Positions 7,028 to 15,596 of a DNA stretch of 64,000 nt are shown one piece after another. The DNA is from Streptomyces pseudovenezuelae (GTDB lineage Bacteria; Actinomycetota; Actinomycetes; Streptomycetales; Streptomycetaceae): the NCBI RefSeq assembly GCF_029892565.1, contig NZ_JARXVH010000010.1, forward strand, positions 186,001 to 250,000, in the 5' to 3' direction. Numbering within the stretch: position 1 is the stretch's first letter; the number at the start of each line of letters is the position of its first letter. Below the pieces are notes generated by a model. That model was given only the letters and a program-made list of their open reading frames with translations. It was not told the origin of the DNA and searched no databases. The translations under genes and the position numbers were made by a program.

Positions 7028-8245
7028 GGCCTCACGTTCGACCGGGCAGCTCATGCACCGCGGTCCACCGCGTCCCCGGCCCAGTTCGCTGCCCGGGATC
7101 TCGATGACCTCGATGCCCTGCTTGCGCAGATGGGTGTTGGTGGTGGCGTTGCGCTCGTAGGCGACGACGACGCCCGGCTCGACGGCCAGGACGTTGCAGC
7201 CGTCGTCCCACTGCTCGCGCTCGGCCGCGTGCACGTCCTGGGTGGCGGTCAGGACGCGGACCTCGTTGAGGCCGAGGGCGGCGGCGATCGCGCGGTGCAT
7301 GTGCTCCGGCGGATGGTCGGTGACCTTGAGCTCCTTGTCGCCGACGCCCGGTTCGATGGTGTACGAGCGGAGCATGCCGAGGCCCGCGTACTGGGTGAAG
7401 GTGTCGCCGTCGATCATCGTCATCACGGTGTCCAGGTGCATGAACGCGCGCGCCTTCGGCATGTCCAGGGCGACGATCGACTGGGCGGACCCGGCGGCGA
7501 ACAGCTTGTGCGCGAGCATCTCGACGGCCTGGGGCGTGGTGCGCTCGCTCATGCCGATCAGGACGGCGCCGTTGCCGATGACGAGGACGTCCCCGCCCTC
7601 GATGGTGGAGGGGTAGTCGGCCTGCCCCTCGGACCAGACGCGGAACGTTTCGTCACGGAAGAACGGGTGATGCCGGTAGATCGCCTCGAAGTGGACCGTC
7701 TCGCGCTGCCGGGCCGGCCAGCGCATGGCGTTGATGGAGACGCCGTCGTAGATCCAGGCGGAGGTGTCCCGGGTGAAGAGGTGGTTGGGGAGCGGGCCGA
7801 GCAGGAAGTCGTCGAGGTCCATCACGTGGAAGCGCACGGAGGTCGGCTCCGGGTGCGCGTCCAGGAACTCGCGCTTGGTCATCCCGCCGATGAGGACCTC
7901 GGCCAGGTCCGGCGAGGGCAGGTTCTCGAAGGCGGCTCTGAGGTGGTCGGTGGCGAGGACGCCGTACTCCTTCTCGTCGAAGACCCGGTCCAGGACGAGC
8001 GTTCTGGCCGCCGGGATCTCCAGGGCCTCGGTGAGCAGGTCGCCGAAGAGGTGGACGGTGACCCCTCGATCGCGCAGGACGTCCGCGAAGCCGTCGTGCT
8101 CGGCCCGCGCCCGACGCACCCAGAGCAGGTCGTCGAAGAGCAGGGCGTCCTTGTTGCTGGGGGTGAGCCTTTTGAGCTCAAGATCCGGCCGGTGCAGGAT
8201 GACGCGGCGCAGCCGCCCGGCTTCGGAGTCGACGTGGAATCCCAT
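7022..8245 (-). CDS. arcA: Arginine deiminase
   Basis: Hydrolyses arginine to citrulline and ammonia. At 407 residues it is full length. Guanidino-modifying-enzyme motifs are visible: LFTRDTSAWI, EGGDVLVIGNGAV, FMHLDTVMTMID (catalytic His region) and the C-terminal GGPRCMSCP with the nucleophilic cysteine. ATG 8245 is chosen because the protein then begins MGFHVDSE, as in the family, although the frame is open further upstream. It is followed on the same strand by the carbamoyltransferase gene; together they form two of the three steps of the arginine deiminase pathway. Confidence 0.93.
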   Translation of the reverse strand: MGFHVDSEAGRLRRVILHRPDLELKRLTPSNKDALLFDDLLWVRRARAEHDGFADVLRDRGVTVHLFGDLLTEALEIPAARTLVLDRVFDEKEYGVLATDHLRAAFENLPSPDLAEVLIGGMTKREFLDAHPEPTSVRFHVMDLDDFLLGPLPNHLFTRDTSAWIYDGVSINAMRWPARQRETVHFEAIYRHHPFFRDETFRVWSEGQADYPSTIEGGDVLVIGNGAVLIGMSERTTPQAVEMLAHKLFAAGSAQSIVALDMPKARAFMHLDTVMTMIDGDTFTQYAGLGMLRSYTIEPGVGDKELKVTDHPPEHMHRAIAAALGLNEVRVLTATQDVHAAEREQWDDGCNVLAVEPGVVVAYERNATTNTHLRKQGIEVIEIPGSELGRGRGGPRCMSCPVEREAV

Positions 8246-8388
8246 GTCTCCATCCTGACCACCGATGACCGTCTTCACCCACGACTCGACCGTTTCCACG
8301 AGCCCGGCTCTGCGGTTTCTGCGAGCCCGGTACCGCCGTTGCCGCGAGCCGGGCACCACCTTTCCTTCGATTTCCAGTTCTCGTCCTC

Positions 8389-8416
8389 TTGACGATTACA
8401 GTCGGTCGCGATTATC
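8389..8416 (+). promoter_or_regulatory. Candidate promoter of the SPFH-NAD kinase operon
   Basis: TTGACG (8389-8394) and ATTATC (8411-8416), 16 bp apart, stand out in the 209 bp between divergent arcA and the SPFH gene. The SPFH start codon is 38 bp downstream with GGAGGGGG at 8437-8444. Confidence 0.4.
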
Positions 8417-8454
8417 GTCGTGCTGACGAAAAACATGGAGGGGGTCGCACACAC

Positions 8455-9558
8455 ATGGCCGACATCACCCGGCGCCTGGGCTGGCGCCATCTGCGCGGTG
8501 CGCCGACGGCACACGTCCGCCACCACCGGGACGGGAAGCTGCTGCACGACGGCCCGGGGCTCAGCTTCTGGTACCGCGCGCTCACCGCGGCGCTCTCCGA
8601 AGTACCGGTCGACGACCGGGAGTTGGCGATGACCTTCCACGCCCGTACGTCCGACTTCCAGGACGTGGCGGTGCAGGCGACGGTCACCTACCGGGTCAGC
8701 GACCCGGCGCTCGCCGCGGCCCGGCTGGACTTCTCCATCGACCCGGACACCGGGGTGTGGCGGGGCGCCCCGCTGGAGCAGCTGGGCACGCTGATGACGG
8801 AGACGGCCCAGCAGCACGCGCTCGACGTGCTGGCCCGTACGACGCTGTCGGCGGCGCTGGTCGACGGGGTGGCGTCGGTGCGCGAGCGGGTGGCCGCGGG
8901 GCTGGCCGCGGAGCCCCGCCTTCCGGCCACCGGCATCGAGGTGGTCGCGGTGCGCGTGGTGGCGCTGCGTCCGGAGCCGGAGGTGGAGCGGGCGCTGCGC
9001 ACGCCGGCCCGGGAACAGATCCAGCAGGAGGCCGACCGGGCCACCTACGAGCGGCGGGCGGTGGCCGTCGAGCGGGAGCGCACCATCGCCGAGAACGAAC
9101 TGGCCAGCCAGATCGAACTCGCCCGCCGCGAGGAGCAGTTGGTCGACCAGCGCGGCATCAACACCCGCCGCGAGGCGGAGGAGCACGCGGCGGCGGACGC
9201 GGTACGGGCGGGCGCGGAGGCGTCCCGGTCGGTGAAGCTCGCGGAGGCGGAGGCGGAGCGCTCGGTCAAGCTCGCCGAGGCGGAGGCCACGCGCACGGTG
9301 AAGCTGGCCGACGCCGAGGCCGCCCGGTCGGTGCGGCTGGCCCGCGCGGAGGCGGAGAGCGCGCGCGAGGTGGGCGAGGCACGGGCGCAGGCCCAGGCGG
9401 CGTGGCTGCGGGTGCACGGCGACGTGGACGTGGCGACCCTGCACGCGCTCACCGGGACGCGGCTCGCGGAGAACCTGCCGAACATCGAGAGCGTCACCGT
9501 CTCCCCCGACGTACTGACGGGCCTGCTCGCCAGGCTAGGCGGCGGAGAGCGGGCGTGA
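8455..9558 (+). CDS. SPFH/band-7 (prohibitin/slipin-like) domain protein
   Basis: 367 residues. The N-terminal half (about 15-185) is an SPFH domain without an obvious membrane anchor. Residues about 190-330 form a long charged, Ala/Glu/Arg-rich coiled coil with repeated segments of the form SVKLAEAEAER, as in flotillin- or prohibitin-like scaffolds. A globular C-terminus ends in SPDVLTGLLARLGGGE. SPFH proteins oligomerise on membranes and scaffold proteases or signalling complexes. ATG 8455 has a strong GGAGGGGG ten bases upstream. The stop overlaps the start of the NAD-kinase-like gene as GTGA, implying a functional pair. Confidence 0.8.
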   Translation: MADITRRLGWRHLRGAPTAHVRHHRDGKLLHDGPGLSFWYRALTAALSEVPVDDRELAMTFHARTSDFQDVAVQATVTYRVSDPALAAARLDFSIDPDTGVWRGAPLEQLGTLMTETAQQHALDVLARTTLSAALVDGVASVRERVAAGLAAEPRLPATGIEVVAVRVVALRPEPEVERALRTPAREQIQQEADRATYERRAVAVERERTIAENELASQIELARREEQLVDQRGINTRREAEEHAAADAVRAGAEASRSVKLAEAEAERSVKLAEAEATRTVKLADAEAARSVRLARAEAESAREVGEARAQAQAAWLRVHGDVDVATLHALTGTRLAENLPNIESVTVSPDVLTGLLARLGGGERA

Positions 9559-10454
9559 GTCTCGCACCGCGGGTCGTCCTGGTCCATCGCACCACGGAGT
9601 ACGAGGAGTTGGTGGCCCGGCACGGCACGCACGGCCAGGCCGCCTTCTTCCTCGCCTCGCGGGGACGGGACATCGAGGAGATCGCCGAACGCCACCGCGC
9701 GACCCGGCGGGCCCTGGCCGAGGTCTCCTCGGCGATCCCGCTGACCTGGCGTCAAGCACGGGTCGAGCGCGTCGACTTGGACCGCTTCCTGTTCGCCCCG
9801 GAGGACGTCGTGGTCGTCGTCGGCCAGGACGGCCTGGTCGCGAACGTCGCCAAGTACCTCACCGGACAACCGGTGTTGGGGTTCGACACGGATCCCGGAC
9901 GCAACCCGGGCGTCCTGGTACGGCACCGCCCGTCGGCCGCCGCCACCCTGCTGAAGTCGGCCCACGCGGCCGGCACCGGCGTGGACGAACTCACCATGGT
10001 CGAGGCCGTCGCCGACGACACGCAGCGGCTGGTCGCGCTCAACGAGATCTATGTCGGAGCCGTCGGACATCAGACGGCCAGATACCGCCTGGGCCTGGAG
10101 GGCGACGGGGGTGTCGTCGAGGCCCAGGCTTCATCCGGGGTGCTGGTGGGGACCGGCACCGGAGCCACGGGTTGGCTCCGGTCGGTGTGGCAGGAGCGGG
10201 GCAGCGACCTGCCCCTGCCCCGCCCCACGGACGACCGCCTGGTGTGGTTCGTCCGCGAGGCCTGGCCCTCCCCGGCCACCGGCACCTCCCGCGTCGCCGG
10301 CCACCTCTCGGCCTCGTCCCACCTCACCCTCACCGTCGAGTCCGAGCGACTGATCGCGTTCGGGGACGGGATGGAGGGGGACGCGGTGGAGTTGACGTGG
10401 GGGCAGACGGTGCGGGTGGGGGTTTGTGGGGAGCGGTTGCGGTTAGTGGGGTGA
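9555..10454 (+). CDS. NAD(+)/NADH kinase-like protein
   Basis: 299 residues from GTG 9555, translationally coupled to the SPFH gene. The C-terminal half contains VLVGTGTGATGW, resembling the nucleotide-binding DGTGST/AY region of ATP-NAD kinases. The N-terminal half carries VVVVGQDGLVANVAKYL, resembling the GGDGT loop region but degenerate (GQDG). It may be a diverged NAD kinase or a nucleotide sensor rather than the housekeeping enzyme. The downstream end faces the caspase-like gene with 84 bp between stops. Confidence 0.65.
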   Translation: MSLAPRVVLVHRTTEYEELVARHGTHGQAAFFLASRGRDIEEIAERHRATRRALAEVSSAIPLTWRQARVERVDLDRFLFAPEDVVVVVGQDGLVANVAKYLTGQPVLGFDTDPGRNPGVLVRHRPSAAATLLKSAHAAGTGVDELTMVEAVADDTQRLVALNEIYVGAVGHQTARYRLGLEGDGGVVEAQASSGVLVGTGTGATGWLRSVWQERGSDLPLPRPTDDRLVWFVREAWPSPATGTSRVAGHLSASSHLTLTVESERLIAFGDGMEGDAVELTWGQTVRVGVCGERLRLVG

Positions 10455-10538
10455 ATGGTGCCCGGCGTATCGCGCTCCCCCGCCGAGGAAGTCGACGCCC
10501 GTCCGAGGAGTCGAAGACCGCGCGGTCGCCCCGACCGG

Positions 10539-11693
10539 TCACCAGCGGCCACGCGGGCGCCGCGCCGCCACCTCGAACTCGCGCAAGGCCTGGGCGAGTT
10601 CGCGCCTACGGCCCGAGTGGTCGTCGATGGACACCACGGCGTCGAAGAGCTCCCACAGCGCCTCCGAGTGGTGCCGGGCGAGTCCGGTGAGGATCCCCGC
10701 GACGTCGGTGCGGGCCTTGGTGTGACGGGGCAGCGTGCCGGTGATGTCTGGATTCAGCGTGCTGATCACCGTCTGTCGCTCGGTGGGGTCGTTCATCAAC
10801 GGATAGGCGAGCAGGACGTCCACCGCCCGTTGCAGCGGCGAGGCCGACCGCTCCCCCACGTCATCGCCCGCAGGCGCCAGGATCTCGGTGCGTTCGGGGC
10901 TCTGCAGCCTGATCTCGGGATGCTGCAAGGTTCGGCCCGTTTCCCTGAGGGTCGCAAGGCGAGTCTGCACCGCGGGAAACAGCTCTTCCGGATCGGGCAG
11001 CGCGGGCAGGGAGTCGGCGCGCTCCGCGAGCAGACCCAGGAGGACGTCGGAGAAGAGTCCGGTGGCACGCACCGGATCGTTTCCGGCGACCCGTCCACGG
11101 CCCGCGGCACGCAGCACGGTCTGCCGGTGCACGAGCGTGCGCCGCCCCATCGGCAGGGCGTCGGGCGGCAGTTGCTCACGGAAGTCGAGATCCTCCTCGA
11201 ACGTCTCGCAGGCGTCCACGACCCACAGCTGCTCGGCAAGAGCGGGCACCGCGTCGCTGGCGTAGCGGGCGAGCGCGGAGTCCAGATCGATGGCCAGCTT
11301 GTCGGCCGTGGTGGCGTCCGCGCAGAACAGCCGCAACCGGTCGGACCGGTCGAGGACGCCGTGCCCGCCCCACCACACCCACAGCACGTCACCGTGCGCC
11401 GGCGACAGCTCTCGCACAAGGACCCGGCGCAGGGTGGCCTGGTCGGCGGGCGCGAACGAAACGTCAGGGACGTACGACGGCAACGGGGCCAGGTGGAGCC
11501 GGAGTTGAGCCTCGGGCACGCCCGCCACGCGCAGCAGTCGATGCAGCGCAACGGCGTCTCGGGCGGGCCCTGGCAGACTCCAGCCGTCCCCGGCGTCGTA
11601 GGCCTCGATGCCGACGACCAGGGCGTGTACCCGGGCCGGGTCGACGGGCGGGACTACTGCGGATCCGTGCGTCGTGACGACGGAGCCGGTCAC
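10539..11693 (-). CDS. Caspase-like protease with C-terminal effector-associated domain
   Basis: 384 residues. The caspase/C14-fold core covers about residues 20-230: ALVVGIEAY opens the fold, VWWGGHG holds the catalytic His (about 111) and WVVDACET the catalytic Cys (about 162). Residues about 286-372 form a separate helical module beginning SPLQRAVDVLLAYPLM and containing ARTDVAGILTGL. This resembles the adaptor (effector-associated) domains that tether caspases and trypsins to regulators in bacterial conflict systems, and a similar module starts the VMAP-like protein of this locus. It is the last gene of the minus-strand island; its GTG start overlaps the hydrolase stop (GTGA). Likely the killing or signalling effector (inference). 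Confidence 0.82.
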   Translation of the reverse strand: MTGSVVTTHGSAVVPPVDPARVHALVVGIEAYDAGDGWSLPGPARDAVALHRLLRVAGVPEAQLRLHLAPLPSYVPDVSFAPADQATLRRVLVRELSPAHGDVLWVWWGGHGVLDRSDRLRLFCADATTADKLAIDLDSALARYASDAVPALAEQLWVVDACETFEEDLDFREQLPPDALPMGRRTLVHRQTVLRAAGRGRVAGNDPVRATGLFSDVLLGLLAERADSLPALPDPEELFPAVQTRLATLRETGRTLQHPEIRLQSPERTEILAPAGDDVGERSASPLQRAVDVLLAYPLMNDPTERQTVISTLNPDITGTLPRHTKARTDVAGILTGLARHHSEALWELFDAVVSIDDHSGRRRELAQALREFEVAARRPRGRW

Positions 11694-12865
11694 GGCAGAC
11701 GATCCACGATGTGCCGGTAGACCGCCGGATTGGTCCAGTACGCGCTGTGGGCCGCCGGGAACGGCTGCTTGCTGTCGACGGCGACATCCGTGACGCGGCC
11801 CGGGAACAGCCCTCCGCCAAGGTAGCCGAGCAGGTCACGGGGGTCGTACAGGTTCAGCCAGGCGGGGACGTGCGGCGGGAGCGGGGCGGGATGTTCGAGG
11901 GAGGGCAGCGAGCCGGATTCGTACAGGAAGGGGCCCTGGGAACCGGCCGTCACCAGGAGCCGGACTTGGGGAATCCGGGCCGAGATCAGGGCGTCCAGGG
12001 CGATGATGCCCCCGAGGCTGTGACCGACCAGCGCCACGGGCGGTTCCAGGCCTGCGACGAGCGTGCGCAGGTCGGCGCGGAACGCATCGCCGTGACTGAG
12101 GTAGCGCAGGATGTCCCCGGCGGCAGGGTGGGCGGCCTCGGTGAGGGCGCGTCTGCGGCGCACGACGGCACGAGAGGCCGTGGAGCCCGCCGCCCGCAAC
12201 AGCAGGGAGCGCACGCCCCGTTCGGTTCCTCGGGGCGGCGCTCCGAGGCCTTCGGCGAGCCGGTCGGCGACGGCGTCCCGCGTCTCGCCGGTCGGCACGA
12301 GCGGCGCGTCCGCGTCGAGAGCGTCGGCGATGATGCGGGCAACCAGGCTGCGTGCAGCCAGGACCGCCAGGTCATCCGGGTCGAGAGCGCCGGCGGCGAG
12401 GCTCAGCAGCGGGTGGGCGGCCAGGTCCGTGGCAGCACGGGTCAGGCCGGGGCCCAACTCCGCGGCGGCCGAGTCCCCCTGAGCGGCGAACGCGGCCAAC
12501 TGCGACTGCAGCCTCTGCTGCGGTGGCACGAACCCCGGCGGACGCTCACCGGACGCCTTCGCGCCCGCCGCCGCGAGGGCGAGTTCGGCGTACGGATCGG
12601 TATAGAGCACGGCCCAGGGGGCGGCCGTGTCGTCGTCGGCCGGTCCGCCAGGAGCGTCGGCCAGGCCACGGGCCGTACTCCCCGGCTGCGGCGGCAGACT
12701 CGCCCCGCCCGCGGCGAGCGTGGCGCCGTGCGCGCCTCCCCAGTAGTACGGCACGATGCGCAGCCCGTCCCGCAACTCGGTCAGCCCTGCCGCGACGCGT
12801 CCCGCGAGCGCCGAGAAGCCCGGCTCACGCACCCCTGTTCCGTGGATGAAGACGACCGCCGTCAT
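11690..12865 (-). CDS. Alpha/beta hydrolase, lipase-like
   Basis: 391 residues from ATG 12865 (GGGGGG Shine-Dalgarno sequence nearby). The N-terminus MTAVVFIHGTG supplies the oxyanion-hole HG; the nucleophile elbow is VALVGHSLGG with Ser about 283, and a late His (FPAAHSAYW) could complete the triad. A long helical insertion, about residues 90-250, separates the first strand from the elbow. No signal peptide. It is coupled by GTGA overlap to the caspase-like gene, so it may be a second effector or a processing enzyme of the same system; a phospholipid or acyl-ester substrate is possible but not shown. Confidence 0.72.
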   Translation of the reverse strand: MTAVVFIHGTGVREPGFSALAGRVAAGLTELRDGLRIVPYYWGGAHGATLAAGGASLPPQPGSTARGLADAPGGPADDDTAAPWAVLYTDPYAELALAAAGAKASGERPPGFVPPQQRLQSQLAAFAAQGDSAAAELGPGLTRAATDLAAHPLLSLAAGALDPDDLAVLAARSLVARIIADALDADAPLVPTGETRDAVADRLAEGLGAPPRGTERGVRSLLLRAAGSTASRAVVRRRRALTEAAHPAAGDILRYLSHGDAFRADLRTLVAGLEPPVALVGHSLGGIIALDALISARIPQVRLLVTAGSQGPFLYESGSLPSLEHPAPLPPHVPAWLNLYDPRDLLGYLGGGLFPGRVTDVAVDSKQPFPAAHSAYWTNPAVYRHIVDRLP

Positions 12866-12963
12866 GTGCCCCCCATGGCACCGATGCCTGCCCTGCCGCA
12901 CGACGCGAGCAACTGCCGATGCGACTCCAAGTAACGCATATTCCGCTGCGGTTGGTGGGTCGG

Positions 12964-15495
12964 TTACATCGGCATGGGCGCCGTGTCGCACTCGATCCGT
13001 CGACGGCGACGGGCCTCGATGAGCCAGGGATGATTCTCGCTAACCACTCGCTCGAAGCCCTCCACCGCTCGCCGCTCCAACTCGTTCGCCTCTCCTCCGC
13101 GGCCCAATCCCCTCAGATCGAGCGCCAGGTTCGAGGTACAGGACAGAGTCAGGGGGTGGTCTGCTCCCGCCACCTCTGCCAGCAGCGGGAGATTGGCCTC
13201 GTCGATCTCGTGGGCCAAGGCGAAGTCCAACTGCTGATGCGCCGTGTTCGCCTGACCGATCGCGACCGTCAGTGTCGTCACGTGGTGGGGGCCGACCGTC
13301 GCCGCGAGCCTGGTGGCGGCATCGTCCTCGAGTTCCTGCGCGGCGGCCGGTTCCCCGAGGACCCGCAGGGTGGCGGCCAGATTAGCCCTCATGAGCAGGG
13401 TGTAGGCGTGGTTCGGGCCGAAGCGACTGGTGCAGTACTCCATTGTCTGGGCGCCCAGCTGACGCGAGCCGTCGAGGTCGCCGGTGAGGCGCTGGTCGAC
13501 ACTGACGTTGATCGCCGTGGAGAGGTAGTCCGGGTGATTGCGGCCGAGTCCTGTCTCGAAGCTGTTCAGTGTCTCGTCCGAGAGCTTGGCGGCGGCGGTG
13601 ATCTCGCCGTCACGGCGTCGGCACACCGCCAGGTTGCCGGCGATGCGCAGAGTGAGGGGATTCTCATCGCCCAGGGCGGCGCGGGCCTGGCGGTGGACGT
13701 CCTCCTGGAAGGCGCGAGCGCCTGGGTAGTCGCCGCTCTCACGCATGTCGATCGCCAAGGCGTTGAGCGTGTTGAGGGTGAGAGAACTGGCGGGACCCAG
13801 CAACTCCTCGCGCAACCGCGCTGTTTCCTGGTCCATGGGCAACGCCTCGGCGAACTGCCCGCACAGCCGCAGGTCGACGCCCCAGCTGTGGGCGGCTCGC
13901 AAGGTGATCGCATCGTCCGGTCCCAGCTGGGAGCGGGCCCGTTCGGTGGCTTCCCGTCCCAGGTCCCGGGCCTCGGCGAACCTGCCCTGGAAGCGTCGCG
14001 CGTCAGCCAGCTCGATCATGGAGTCGATGAGGTCCTCCTGGTCGACCTCCACTCGGCGCGAGAGCTCCAGCGCCCGCTCGTTGAGCTCGATGGACTCGCC
14101 GGCCTCACCGACGACGCGCAGCAGGAACGCCAGGATCTTCGAGATACGGATGACGTGGATGTTCTCCTCGCCCGACGCGGCGAGCCATGAGGTGTAGGCC
14201 TGCCGTGCGAGATCGGCGGCGCCTGCATGGTCACCCCAGAAGTAGAGGAACAGCACGGTGTCGTAGACCAGTTCACGGACAAAGGTGTCTGTGCTCGTCA
14301 CCGCCTGGGAGCTCAGCACGTGGGGCAGCAGTGCCTGGTAGTCGGGCCACTCCTGGGAGGAGGCGTAGTGGCCGGGTTTGGCCGCCGACAGGAGCTGGTG
14401 GGCAGCATTTCGCAGGCGCTCATGCTCCTCGGGTGCCTGGTTGGCCAGGAGCACATGCTGTAGAAGACGGTGCATCTGCAGGGTGTCGGTTCCAAGGTCC
14501 AGTTTCACCAAGGAGAACTGGGTCAGGTTGCGGATGGCCCAGGCGAGTTTGATGGCCTTGCCCAGAATGGGGTCGACGTTGGGAGTGATGTCGATCCCAC
14601 GGCTTTTCCGCAGAATCGAGATCGGGACCGGTTCGGGAGCCATGCAGGCGCAGATGTCCAGGAGTTCGCGGGCTCCTGGGTTGTTCTCCTTGATCCGCTC
14701 CAGCGAGATGTCCCATGCCGCCGCTACGGAGACCGGATAGTCAGGGGCCGGGTCGAGGTGAAGGATCTCGGGGCTGCGCTGTTCCAGCAGTTCGAGGTAC
14801 TCCTCAACTAGCATTCCCGTGACCGCGCGCCAGGCTCCTGCCTGTTCGACAGCGAGCGGCAGGTCGCCCAGGGCTGTGGCGAGCCGGTGGGCATCCACTT
14901 TGGACAGATCCGGAGAGCGCTTCTGAAGCAGCTCGATCGACTCCTCCCGCTCGAACACGGTCACCGGCAGAGGTGTCGCCACGCGCTCCCAGTCCCGGTT
15001 GCGCGACGTGACGATGATCTTCCCCGGACCGCTGACGGGGAAGAAGGAGCGGACCACGTCAACGTTCTCGGCGTCGTCGAAGACCAGCAGCCAATTGTCG
15101 TACGGCGCTCCCCTGCGCAACGCTTCGAGGACCGCGGGCACAGCCGTGTTGGCCGCGGGAACGCCACCGCTGTCCTGCCCCACGAGGGGAAGCCCCAGCC
15201 GCACGGCCAGACCCGCGAGCGCGGTCAGGATGAGACTTTCCCGTCCGGCAGGGATCCAGCAGATCACCTTGTACTCCCGCTGATGGCGGTGCACATACTC
15301 CAGCGCAAGCTGAGATTTGCCCACGCCGCCCAGCCCGTGCAACGCGTGCGGCAGTACGGCCGCAGTCTCGTGGGCTCCCAGCTGATCCGCCAACAGTCTC
15401 AGCTGCGCCTGCCGACCGACGAACGAGGCGTTCCGCAGCGGAACATTCACCATAAGATCGGGCATATTTGGCGTTGCGGACGTGGTGCTCTGCAT
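12964..15495 (-). CDS. NB-ARC (STAND) NTPase with TPR repeats
   Basis: 843 residues. NB-ARC domain: start motif SFVGR, Walker A GLGGVGKSQL (about 54-63), Walker B WLLVFDDAENV, then GKIIVTSRNRDW and GDLPLAVEQAGAW. A winged-helix region follows, then tetratricopeptide-like repeats over about residues 400-830 (recurring patterns such as TLRIAGNLA, TLLMRANLAATL, TLSCTSNLALDLRGLG). The C-terminus is CDTAPMPM. The layout matches TPR/NB-ARC proteins found with FxSxx-COOH peptide systems. It is strongly similar along its length to the C-terminal half of the 1437-residue protein, so it is a duplicate. Predicted role: ligand-triggered oligomerising switch. Confidence 0.85.
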   Translation of the reverse strand: MQSTTSATPNMPDLMVNVPLRNASFVGRQAQLRLLADQLGAHETAAVLPHALHGLGGVGKSQLALEYVHRHQREYKVICWIPAGRESLILTALAGLAVRLGLPLVGQDSGGVPAANTAVPAVLEALRRGAPYDNWLLVFDDAENVDVVRSFFPVSGPGKIIVTSRNRDWERVATPLPVTVFEREESIELLQKRSPDLSKVDAHRLATALGDLPLAVEQAGAWRAVTGMLVEEYLELLEQRSPEILHLDPAPDYPVSVAAAWDISLERIKENNPGARELLDICACMAPEPVPISILRKSRGIDITPNVDPILGKAIKLAWAIRNLTQFSLVKLDLGTDTLQMHRLLQHVLLANQAPEEHERLRNAAHQLLSAAKPGHYASSQEWPDYQALLPHVLSSQAVTSTDTFVRELVYDTVLFLYFWGDHAGAADLARQAYTSWLAASGEENIHVIRISKILAFLLRVVGEAGESIELNERALELSRRVEVDQEDLIDSMIELADARRFQGRFAEARDLGREATERARSQLGPDDAITLRAAHSWGVDLRLCGQFAEALPMDQETARLREELLGPASSLTLNTLNALAIDMRESGDYPGARAFQEDVHRQARAALGDENPLTLRIAGNLAVCRRRDGEITAAAKLSDETLNSFETGLGRNHPDYLSTAINVSVDQRLTGDLDGSRQLGAQTMEYCTSRFGPNHAYTLLMRANLAATLRVLGEPAAAQELEDDAATRLAATVGPHHVTTLTVAIGQANTAHQQLDFALAHEIDEANLPLLAEVAGADHPLTLSCTSNLALDLRGLGRGGEANELERRAVEGFERVVSENHPWLIEARRRRRIECDTAPMPM

Positions 15496-15596
15496 GACTC
15501 AGCCTCCGGGACTCTTGCTGAACGGTCACGGTTACCAGAGGTCCGAGTTGAGCCGAACTCAACTCGACAGAAGACAAGTTGGGGCGGCAGGAGCCG

